DNA of 64,000 bases from Candidatus Defluviibacterium haderslevense (GTDB lineage Bacteria > Bacteroidota > Bacteroidia > Chitinophagales > Saprospiraceae): the NCBI GenBank assembly GCA_016712225.1, contig JADJRL010000003.1:1308501-1372500 (forward strand), given 5' to 3'. The translations under genes were made by a program, and so were the position numbers. The first letter of the stretch is position 1; every line of letters starts with the position of its first letter. Shown here one piece after another: positions 56,862-64,000 of this stretch. The notes under the pieces are model-generated. The model worked only from the letters and a program-made list of their open reading frames with translations, was not told where the DNA came from and did no database searches.

Positions 56862-57805
56862 ATGGCAAGAATTCAACAAATGATAGTTTGGGTATGCGGG
56901 TTGGCTTTTTTATTTATTACCTGTGAAAAACCTGATCCACCTGAAAATCCATTTGATAATTATAACCCCAAACAAGACACAGTAAAATTTGTTTTTAGTG
57001 ACCCAGACTCAACTTCCATTGCTGGATTATATCATTATATTTTCAAACCTACCTGTGCCAATGCTGGATGTCACGATGGTACTTTTGATCCTGACTTCAG
57101 AACATTGGAAAGCTCATATAATACTTTGGTATTTCGAGAAGCCATCAAACAGGATGGAAAATATTTGGTTCGTGTAAAACCTTATTCCCGGATGAATCTG
57201 TTTTACTTGCAAGATTAAACAATATTGTCTCGCCTCAAATGCCCATCCAGATTGAACCAGATTCAGACTGGGGTCGTAATAAAACTAAATATATTCAATT
57301 AATTGAAACTTGGATACGCAATGGGGCTCCATCTATTGACGGTACGATACCTAAAGTAGGTATACCACAAGCCCAACTGCTAGGTTGTTTTGCGAGTTAT
57401 CGTGATACCGGAAAAATAGACAGAAGACTTTTTAACGGACCTTTAATTTTAGATAGTTTGATCGACACCATTGATTTATTTTTTGCATTTAAACACGATG
57501 CTCAGGATCCTTCAAGTTTTTCAATGCCTGAAATTCGATTGAGTCAAAATCCTCATGTTTATGATTCTACACAATTGATTATGAATATGGAATTAGTTCA
57601 GCCTCCTATGCGGAATATAGGCCTCTATGGGGATTCAGTTAATTATAGTCACAAAGTGCGAATTTTGAGTAAACAAATTTTTCAAAATCAAAACCAAGTC
57701 TTTTTCAAAACATTAGTCAAGGACCATCTCAATCCGATTACTGAACTTCCTTCTGAAAGAGCCGTATTTTCCATGAAAAAATATATGTCCTTTGAAAGGC
57801 TTTAG
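56862..57805 (+). pseudogene. Lipoprotein with CX4CH heme-like motif, interrupted by a one-base frameshift
   Basis: Two pieces, 56862-57218 and 57239-57805, read as one gene if one C is restored in the CCC run at 57187-57189. The second frame, traced back from 57239, reads PDESVLLARLNNIVSPQ without a stop through 57190, joining RVKPYS of the first piece. The joined product is ~314 residues. It has lipobox FITC (Cys21) and a C-A-N-A-G-C-H motif (Cys65, Cys70, His71), a CX4CH variant of the cytochrome c heme site. The second piece carries FNGPLILDSLIDTIDLFFAF-like strands and few marks. A sequencing error is as likely as real decay, since flanking genes are intact. The 3' end overlaps the next gene by 14 bases. 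Confidence 0.75.
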
Positions 57806-58247
57806 TACATATCTCTATATTGGCATGATAACCGCCATTCTAGTCTCCTGCAGGGAAAATGCGGATGAGCCGCCATTTTCAGTAACACCTGAAATTAAAT
57901 TCCAAAGTCTTTCACACGACACGATTCGCGAATTCGAAGATGTCCTCACCATAAGCATTAGTTATCAGGATGGAGATGGAGACATAGGATTTGAAGAACC
58001 AGATGATTATGCAGTTTATATCAGAGATGTAAGGCTTAATAAATATGACGGATTTTATATAGGTCCTGTCGCACCACCAGGCGCGTTAATTGCGGTCAAA
58101 GGAAATTTAAAACTAGAATTTCCAAGTTTATTTGTGTTTGGAAATCGGAGTGAAGAGCGGACCCGATTTTATATTTATATGATAGACCGAAGCGGTCATA
58201 AAAGCAATGAGTTGGTAAGTACTGATGTCATCATTAAAAAGAAATAA
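57792..58247 (+). CDS. Small lipoprotein of unknown function
   Basis: 151 residues from a TTG start at 57792 inside the preceding gene. The next in-frame ATG (57825) would leave only eight residues before the lipobox Cys, too few for a signal peptide, so the TTG is preferred. Lipobox AILVSC (Cys20). The mature domain is beta-rich with ISYQDGDGDIGFEEPDDYA and FYIYMIDRSGHKSNEL, reminiscent of Bacteroidota extracellular calcium-binding-type folds (DGDGD) but otherwise unrecognised. Its stop overlaps the ATG of the next gene by one base (TAATG), so translation is coupled. Confidence 0.72.
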   Translation: MKGFSTYLYIGMITAILVSCRENADEPPFSVTPEIKFQSLSHDTIREFEDVLTISISYQDGDGDIGFEEPDDYAVYIRDVRLNKYDGFYIGPVAPPGALIAVKGNLKLEFPSLFVFGNRSEERTRFYIYMIDRSGHKSNELVSTDVIIKKK

Positions 58248-61200
58248 TGAACCGTGTTTTGCAAGTAATGAAATCCCTGATCTGTCTAGTAATTAGCACG
58301 ATTGTTACATGCAATATGCTGTTTGCTCAGACGGAGTACATGATGCAAAACAATCTTGTGCATGATTGTGAAGGAATTCTTACCCATAGTCAGGCCGGAG
58401 AGGATAAAAACTACGATCATAACGAAGATTATACATTTACTATTTGTGTGCCGAGAGCAACTGCCATTATCCTTAATTTCGAATTTTTTGCTACCGAGAA
58501 AACATACGATGTGATGACCATCTATGATGGACCAGATCGAAATTCGCCCGTTCTTGGAACCCTTAGTGGCATCTTAAGCCCTGCCCCTGGATTTATAGCT
58601 CGAAGTGGCTGTGTTACTATACATTTCAAAAGTGATGACAATATTACTGCTAATGGTTGGAAAATGAATTGGACTGTAATCTTTGAATTACCAGCACCGC
58701 CATCACTAAAACTACTATCGTCCACTGATTGTCCCTTATCTGAAATGATATTAGAATTGGGATATCCAATTCCGTGTGATCAAATTGTTCCTGGTAATTT
58801 CAACATCTTTGGCCCTGGGGCTTCGAGTATCGTTGAAGCCGAAGCTTTGGACTGTTTAAATGGTGTGACCCGAAAGGTCAGAATAAAATTTGACCCTCCT
58901 TTAGATAAACCGGTTAACTATCGTTTGAATTTTGCTTTCAAATACATCGATGAATGCGGTAAAGAACACGCTCTAATTTCCAGTGTGTTGTTCAGTATGA
59001 ACAATTGTCCTTTTACAGTAGACATCCGGCAGGCAGATAGTATTGTTTGTGCTGGTTTGTGTACAGAACTTGAAGCGGTGCCATATGCAGACCCTAAACA
59101 GGTTTTTAGGTTTTTATGGGTTCCTGGAGGACAAACTACGAAAAAAATAAAAATCTGCGATCTCGATACAGCGAATTATTATGTTGTTGTTACAGATAGT
59201 GTTTCGGGTAGAAAGGATACTGCAAGATTTATGTTTATCCCTTTAAAAATTCCAAAGATTCTGAATCGAATTCAAGATACGGTGTGTGCCTCAGCTTCAA
59301 ATTGGAACTATGTCGTCGATCTACCTGGTGGAACTTTCTTTCCTTCCAAATTTCCAGGACAAAAAAATACCACTGGAGTTTATGAATTCTGGCGCCACTA
59401 TAAAGGAAATGGATTGCAATCTGATACGGTGTGTTATGTTGCTCCTAATGGTTGTAAAATTTGTGATACGGTATTGGTTTGGCCCATAGATCCAGGACAA
59501 AATCAAAAAGCCTGTTTGGGTGGACCTGTTATTACCCTAAACGGTGCAACACCTTCCGGAGGAACCTGGTCGGGTTCAAAATTGGGTCCAAACAGAAGTT
59601 TTATTCCGGATACAACTGGACTTTTTAGTTTCCTGTATACCGCTCCCAATGGATGTATGGCAACCCGAACGATTGAAGTTTTTAATAATCCAAAAATCTT
59701 AAATCCTATTCAAGATACCTTTTGTGCATCCGCCCAAAACTGGCAATACCAAGTGAATATTCCAGGTGGTGATTTTTATTCTTTAGTCATCCCAAACCAA
59801 CAACGAAAATCAGGTATTTATGAATTCTGGAGGTTACTCGGAAACGATAGTTTGCGCACGGATACAGTAACATATGTAGACCCTAATGGCTGTATTGTTC
59901 GGGATACTATTTATATCATTCCCGTTAGTGCAGGACAGCAACAAAGTGCTTGTCAATATAGTGGTTCATTCCAACTCAAAGGAGCTTCTCCTACAAGAGG
60001 TTTTTGGAGTGGTAAGAATACAGATTCAATAGGAATTTTCAATCCCATAGACACAGGAACATTTGTAATAAGCTATCAAGCTTCTAATGGCTGTATCGCA
60101 AATAAAAACGTGGTGGTTTATCCTGTACCCCGAATTTTAAATCCTATATCTGATACCGTTTGTGCTTCTGCCGCCAATTGGAAATATAACGTAGATCTGG
60201 GGGGAGGAACTTTTGATGCTGCAGCCATTCCTGCAGCACAAAACCGAACTGGTGTTTACCCTTTTAACTATTGGTCCAGATCAAACCAGATTCAGCGAGA
60301 TATAGTTGTTTACACAGCGCCTAACACATGCAAGACTTCTGATACTCTTTACATCATTCCGATTGATGCCGGTCCTCCGGAAGCTGCCTGTCAGGGAAGT
60401 TCGGATTTTGATCTTAAAGGAAATCATCCACTTGGTGGACGTTGGATGGGAAATTGGGTAGATTCTACCGGAAAGTTTTCTCCTCTGAGTTCTGGAACCC
60501 ACCAGATACAATATCAAGCACCCAATGGATGTATTGATCTAAAGACAGTTTATGTAACGGACAGTATTCAGATTTCTCCAGTAGATAGTTTGTGTTATTT
60601 GGAAAATTTTCAATTCACATTTAATCCACCAGGTGGATTTTGGAGGGGCCCTGGAATTGTGGACAGTGTTCTAGGCAAAGTGAGTGTTTCCAAATCCAAT
60701 ATAAATCAATGGAATGTTTTCAATTACCACATAAATGGTTGTGATCGCGATGTCAACGTATTTGTAAATAAACCGAATGCAGGACCAGATCAGGATTTGT
60801 GTTTGGGAGCCCACTATTTGTTTTTATCTGTTCAGGGGCGCTGGACTGGTCCAGGACAACTTGATCTGTTAAACAATCGCATTGATATTTCCTCATTACC
60901 TTCGGGAAAACATGCCTTTCAATTAAACTTCAAACAATGCAGAGATACATTTATCGCTAATATTCATGATGTACATTTAAATGCTCCAGTTAATAATCTT
61001 TTTTGTCCTTATCCGGATAGTGTTGATTTGATCCAATTATTAACCCCGAGTGATGGACCGGGATTTTTTACAGGAAAAGGAATTGAATTTAGAGATAGTC
61101 AGTATTTCTGGGTACCTCAATGGGCGGGACCCGGTAAGCATTCCATCTATTATTCAGCCTTTGGATGTCAGGATACGCTTGAACTTGTAGTAGAAACTCC

Positions 61201-62629
61201 AATAATGTTTTCAAATTATGAATTGTGTGACCGAAGTCCACCAACCATTTTGCAGATCCAACCTCCGGGTGGACATTGGGAGGGAACAGGATTTTTAGAT
61301 GAATTGCAGGGTTTGTTTGATCCGGGTCTTTCTGGAATCGGAACACATAGAGTTAGTTATATTAGTCCTGCAGGTTGTCGTGAGGATACCGTAGTAAAAG
61401 TCGAAGCTTGGACACAAGTCAGTATCACAGGATTGGATGCCCAATATTGTTTTAAAGACCAGGATATACCCGTTATTCTAAACCCTCCGGGTGGTGATTT
61501 TTACATTAATGGCATTTTATCTCCTCCGGTAATTAATCCTTCTAAGCTTGGATCAGGAAACTGGGAACTAAGCTACACCCGAGGTAAAGGCAATTGTAGT
61601 TCTTCTGAAAAAATATTAATCAGTATACTTCCTCCGATCAGTAAAAAATTATTTAGTGGAAACGACACGATTTGTGCCGGACAACGGACTTCCATTGAAA
61701 TTGATGCCATTGGCGGTAAAGGATCATTTTTATATAATTGGGATCAGGGGTTGGGATTTGGAAGCAGTCATGTCGTTTCTCCATTAGTAGATAGTTGGTA
61801 TAGGGTAACAGTAACGGATGGTTGTTCAGATCCATTAGTCGATAGTGTTCTTGTAAAAGTTCATCCAAAATTTGTAGTGGATACCATTCAGGGACCTGAA
61901 GTTTGTTTTGGAGAAACCACTTTTGTAGAACTAAAACTGGATACTACATTCTTTGATATAGAATGGCAAACTAGTCCTATAAAGCGTGGAAATAGACTCA
62001 AAGATTTACCGGGCGTATATCTGGCAGAAATTATTCAGAAATCAACAGGTTGTCGCCAGGAACAGAATATAGAATTACCGGGTGCAGACCCTATAGCTGC
62101 GAATTTCAATTTGATTCCTAATCAGGAGTGTATTGACAATATTAACAACCTTATAGAGATCATAGATCTTGCCACTGGATATACGAGTGGTAGTATTGAT
62201 TTTGGGGATGGTTCTCCACCGCTTGATCTTCTGCAACCTGGTTTATTAACTCATGAATATCTGGACACAGGCAAATTCGTTATAATACAGCGAGTTCAGA
62301 ACGATTTAGGTTGCATTGATGAATTTTCAAGATCGATCTGTATTCGCAACGAAGTCAGAATTTATATTCCCAATATCTTTAGCCCCAACGGAGATGGAAA
62401 ACACGATCAATTCATGATCACTCACTTAGGGGTAAACATTTTGCGCTGGGCTGTATATGATCGTAATGGAGCCCAATGTTTTGTAAGTCATGATGGAGAT
62501 ACCATTTGGGATGGACAGTTTAATGGTAAGCGCGTTGTCGAAGGAGTTTATGTAGTCGTTATAGAATACTTCAACCCGAATAATGGAAAGCAAGAAATAT
62601 TCAAGGGAGATTTAACGGTGATTAGGTGA
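58247..62629 (+). CDS. Giant CUB-domain T9SS type B secreted protein
   Basis: 1460 residues. The signal peptide ends at MLFAQ (about 27). A CUB domain (residues ~40-155) shows DCEGILTHSQAGEDKNYDHN, a Cys pair, MTIYDGPD and CVTIHFKSDD. Residues ~336-771 are three ~146-residue repeats starting P-[KR]-ILN-x-I-x-DT. Shorter GG-[HT]-W-x-G units follow. A PKD-like segment (IDFGDGSPPLDL) precedes the type B domain (FSPNGDGKHDQF, AVYDRNGAQCF, GVYVVVIEYF). Expected on the cell surface via SprA. As the last and largest gene of the operon 54048-62629 it may be the surface partner of the lipoproteins and the DUF1501-like protein. Similar proteins in other Saprospiraceae may exist but I cannot verify that. 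Confidence 0.85.
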   Translation: MNRVLQVMKSLICLVISTIVTCNMLFAQTEYMMQNNLVHDCEGILTHSQAGEDKNYDHNEDYTFTICVPRATAIILNFEFFATEKTYDVMTIYDGPDRNSPVLGTLSGILSPAPGFIARSGCVTIHFKSDDNITANGWKMNWTVIFELPAPPSLKLLSSTDCPLSEMILELGYPIPCDQIVPGNFNIFGPGASSIVEAEALDCLNGVTRKVRIKFDPPLDKPVNYRLNFAFKYIDECGKEHALISSVLFSMNNCPFTVDIRQADSIVCAGLCTELEAVPYADPKQVFRFLWVPGGQTTKKIKICDLDTANYYVVVTDSVSGRKDTARFMFIPLKIPKILNRIQDTVCASASNWNYVVDLPGGTFFPSKFPGQKNTTGVYEFWRHYKGNGLQSDTVCYVAPNGCKICDTVLVWPIDPGQNQKACLGGPVITLNGATPSGGTWSGSKLGPNRSFIPDTTGLFSFLYTAPNGCMATRTIEVFNNPKILNPIQDTFCASAQNWQYQVNIPGGDFYSLVIPNQQRKSGIYEFWRLLGNDSLRTDTVTYVDPNGCIVRDTIYIIPVSAGQQQSACQYSGSFQLKGASPTRGFWSGKNTDSIGIFNPIDTGTFVISYQASNGCIANKNVVVYPVPRILNPISDTVCASAANWKYNVDLGGGTFDAAAIPAAQNRTGVYPFNYWSRSNQIQRDIVVYTAPNTCKTSDTLYIIPIDAGPPEAACQGSSDFDLKGNHPLGGRWMGNWVDSTGKFSPLSSGTHQIQYQAPNGCIDLKTVYVTDSIQISPVDSLCYLENFQFTFNPPGGFWRGPGIVDSVLGKVSVSKSNINQWNVFNYHINGCDRDVNVFVNKPNAGPDQDLCLGAHYLFLSVQGRWTGPGQLDLLNNRIDISSLPSGKHAFQLNFKQCRDTFIANIHDVHLNAPVNNLFCPYPDSVDLIQLLTPSDGPGFFTGKGIEFRDSQYFWVPQWAGPGKHSIYYSAFGCQDTLELVVETPIMFSNYELCDRSPPTILQIQPPGGHWEGTGFLDELQGLFDPGLSGIGTHRVSYISPAGCREDTVVKVEAWTQVSITGLDAQYCFKDQDIPVILNPPGGDFYINGILSPPVINPSKLGSGNWELSYTRGKGNCSSSEKILISILPPISKKLFSGNDTICAGQRTSIEIDAIGGKGSFLYNWDQGLGFGSSHVVSPLVDSWYRVTVTDGCSDPLVDSVLVKVHPKFVVDTIQGPEVCFGETTFVELKLDTTFFDIEWQTSPIKRGNRLKDLPGVYLAEIIQKSTGCRQEQNIELPGADPIAANFNLIPNQECIDNINNLIEIIDLATGYTSGSIDFGDGSPPLDLLQPGLLTHEYLDTGKFVIIQRVQNDLGCIDEFSRSICIRNEVRIYIPNIFSPNGDGKHDQFMITHLGVNILRWAVYDRNGAQCFVSHDGDTIWDGQFNGKRVVEGVYVVVIEYFNPNNGKQEIFKGDLTVIR
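59249..60560 (+). repeat. Three tandem ~146-residue repeats (protein level)
   Basis: Units start at about residues 336, 482 and 628 with PKILNRIQDTVCASA, PKILNPIQDTFCASA and PRILNPISDTVCASA. Each also has a GG-[TD]-F, a [FY]-W, an APNGC-type Cys and a G-x-W-x-G segment in the same order. The copies are diverged, so this is an old intragenic duplication. Confidence 0.85.
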
Positions 62630-63320
62630 GAAAGTAAGTCCCTGTATATTTGTGATTAATTCTTTACTTACACACAGATTTGTGGATTTAGTAGTTCGTT
62701 TTTAGATGCATATTGAGGCTTAGTACCTCAGCCGTACCTCGAGGGTAGAGCGACCCTAGATACTTGCTTGTGAGTTGTACTTAATTATTTCTGAAATTTG
62801 GGCGTTTTTAAGCACCTGATGTTCCCTTTATTCAAAAAATCCTAATACAAACCCTCCACAAAACCTAAAACCGTTAAATTTTTTAGAATACAGAAGAAAA
62901 GTTGCATCCTGTTTCTGTTTAAATAAATATAAACTGTACGACATACAAAACAACCAAATAAGTTTGGATATATTTGTAAGGCGGGAGAAGGGATTGGTAT
63001 TAATATATAAATTTGGACGTTTAAGTATTTTCCTTAGTAGTTCTCAGTTGATCGAATGATGTTGAATTTAGATGTAAATTGTTACAAAATCCAGTATATG
63101 AATTTCATAGCTTACTAAGACCAGATAAGGGCATTTACTTATTGAGTGACGCGCAAATTTATGTTTATAAAAGTTTGGATTGGTCTTGGTATTAAAATTA
63201 TTTAAATAATTGAATATCAAATTATTAACAGTGTTTATTTATTTAAAATAAACGCATGTTTTATAAAAACATGCGTAAAGCGAAATGTTAGTGGCAAGTG
63301 TAAAAGACGGCCGTAAACAA
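62630..63320. other. Gene-poor stretch of about 690 bases, no recognisable gene
   Basis: No convincing gene, tRNA or transposase is seen. It holds a small structured islet at 62714-62757 (TGAGG/CCTCA and AGGGT/ACCCT stems), AT-rich sequence, a 16-base palindrome at 63196-63211 and two adjacent hairpins at 63233-63276. A 49-codon open frame at 63052-63201 has no recognisable family or good start. It sits at the border between the T9SS operon and a compositionally different gene. Confidence 0.5.
63196..63276. repeat. Cluster of three perfect inverted repeats
   Basis: A 16-base palindrome (AATTATTTAAATAATT, 63196-63211), an 8-bp stem with 5-base loop (63233-63240/63246-63253) and an 11-bp stem with 3-base loop (63252-63262/63266-63276). 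The last two share two bases. None has a T-run typical of a plus-strand terminator. Confidence 0.7.
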
Positions 63321-64000
63321 ATGAACGAGACAGAAGCAAAATATTATTTAGGAGGCTACTACCTGACCAGACTTAGACCTAAAACTTATGGGGACGAGAA
63401 AGGTCATCTGATATATACTTGTAGTGAGTGCATAAATGACCACATTCTTGACGTTTGGTCTTACAGTTGGACAACCGACAATAACCAACAAATAGATGAA
63501 GTAAAAAATGATTACGGTTTTTCGAACAAACAAATAGATGAAATAAGAACTTGGGTTGACCAAAAATCTAATGACAATAAAATCGGATTTTTAAATGTCT
63601 TTACAGACCTTGAAACAGCAATTGAATACAAAAGAAAATTCTTTGACAATATGAAAGACGTTAAAGTATTCGCACTATACTTTGACACAAAGGAACGAAA
63701 CGACATACTCAAAGAATTTAAACCGCAATCTGAAAAGTTTGGTGAAATCGGACTGCGGTTGACACTTTTAAAAGAAATAGAAGAACAAGAAAGTGAAGTG
63801 CTTATAGGATATGACTACATAGGAATTGAAAGTGGTGGTAGTTTTCATACTTTTCATTGCCATGACATTGGTAAAGAACTTTCAGACAAATTTGGATTGA
63901 CTTTAAACAAATTCGGTTTGTTTGAAAGTGACACAAACTCAAAACAAGTTCTTGACTATTTGAACGATGAAGAAAACGGTTGTGAGCCTGTTCCCTGGTT
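63321..64000 (+). CDS. Hypothetical protein, 3' end beyond the window, unusual codon use
   Basis: The frame is open from the ATG at 63321 (MNETEAKYYLGGYYLTRL) through 226 codons to the window edge, with no stop. No family was recognised. It is hydrophilic with early KTYGDEKGHLIYTCSECIND, a helical Glu/Lys middle, then GYDYIGIESGGSFHTFHCHD and a Cys/His set (CSEC, HCHD) that might bind metal, though this is not shown. There is no signal peptide: cytoplasmic. Asp is encoded by GAC 16 times and GAT 4 times, the reverse of the strong GAT use in neighbouring genes, so the gene looks acquired. It follows clustered inverted repeats. Confidence 0.75.
   Translation, partial: MNETEAKYYLGGYYLTRLRPKTYGDEKGHLIYTCSECINDHILDVWSYSWTTDNNQQIDEVKNDYGFSNKQIDEIRTWVDQKSNDNKIGFLNVFTDLETAIEYKRKFFDNMKDVKVFALYFDTKERNDILKEFKPQSEKFGEIGLRLTLLKEIEEQESEVLIGYDYIGIESGGSFHTFHCHDIGKELSDKFGLTLNKFGLFESDTNSKQVLDYLNDEENGCEPVPW

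Noticed and set aside
63052..63201. 49-codon plus-strand frame ending DWSWY
   Set aside because: No ATG or convincing ribosome binding site and no recognised family; could be a gene remnant but unsupported.
63251..63293. Integron attC site before the last gene
   Set aside because: Core RYYYAAC and GTTRRRY are not matched; GTTAGTG fails the consensus and no integrase gene is in view.
1..64000. CRISPR array, tRNA, rRNA, transposase or prophage genes
   Set aside because: No regularly spaced repeats, cloverleaf sequences, DDE-type transposase or phage structural genes were recognised on either strand.

Overview
The window is about 64 kb of AT-rich chromosome from a member of the Bacteroidota, most likely of the Saprospiria/Saprospiraceae type (inference from gene content; no rRNA gene is present to confirm it). 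The signs are the gliding/type IX secretion (T9SS) translocon gene sprA, at least six large exported proteins ending in T9SS sorting domains (four type A, two type B), many copies of the Bacteroidota promoter -7 element TAnnTTTG just upstream of start codons, a ~1100-residue SecA with a C-terminal SEC-C motif, and Bacteroidota families such as DUF4199, BatA-domain, Omp28-like and SPOR proteins.

Layout. 1-0.45 kb: 3' end of an OPT-type transporter. 0.6-7.2 kb: a vanadium-haloperoxidase/PAP2-like secreted protein with seven Asp/Cys-rich MopE-like repeats, a secreted subtilisin-like protease, and the tRNA hydroxylase TrhO. 7.2-18.4 kb: HtpG, an Omp28/thioredoxin-like secreted protein, a SprA-reminiscent outer-membrane protein, a secreted M12B-like zinc protease with P domain, and an ECF sigma factor. 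18.6-34.2 kb (all minus strand): LptF/G-type permease, Tgt, RodA, a SPOR protein, SecA, SprA and RuvA. 34.4-41.1 kb: a BatA-domain protein, a dihydroorotase-like protein with most metal ligands lost, DUF4199 and another membrane protein, YidD, a PhoD-like phosphatase and a small exported CarboxypepD_reg-like protein. 41.2-50.4 kb: TerC/Alx, a DUF937-TM-OmpA fusion, a YfiT-type DinB protein, a stand-alone SdhB, QueG, a sigma/putative anti-sigma/outer-membrane protein operon, a YgjP-type metalloprotease and SerC.

50.5-62.6 kb is the secretion-rich accessory part: a 1087-residue type B T9SS protein with nine Cys-paired repeats, then a tight six-gene plus-strand operon (54048-62629). This operon encodes four predicted lipoproteins (two reminiscent of DUF1549 proteins, one with a CX4CH heme-like motif that is frameshifted here), a Tat-type DUF1501/sulfatase-like protein, and a 1460-residue CUB-domain, three-repeat type B T9SS protein. 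I regard it as the best candidate for an undescribed system: a cell-surface assembly of unknown substrate.

62.6-64.0 kb is a gene-poor stretch with clustered inverted repeats, followed by a plus-strand gene running off the window whose Asp codon usage (GAC-rich) contrasts with its GAT-rich neighbours, suggesting recent acquisition.

How genes work together: SecA carries signal-peptide proteins across the inner membrane, SprA is the T9SS outer-membrane channel, and the CTD-bearing proteases, haloperoxidase-like and adhesin-like proteins are the probable cargo. TrhO, Tgt and QueG all act on the tRNA wobble position. RodA and the SPOR protein concern the cell wall. No tRNA, rRNA, CRISPR array, transposase or prophage gene was recognised.
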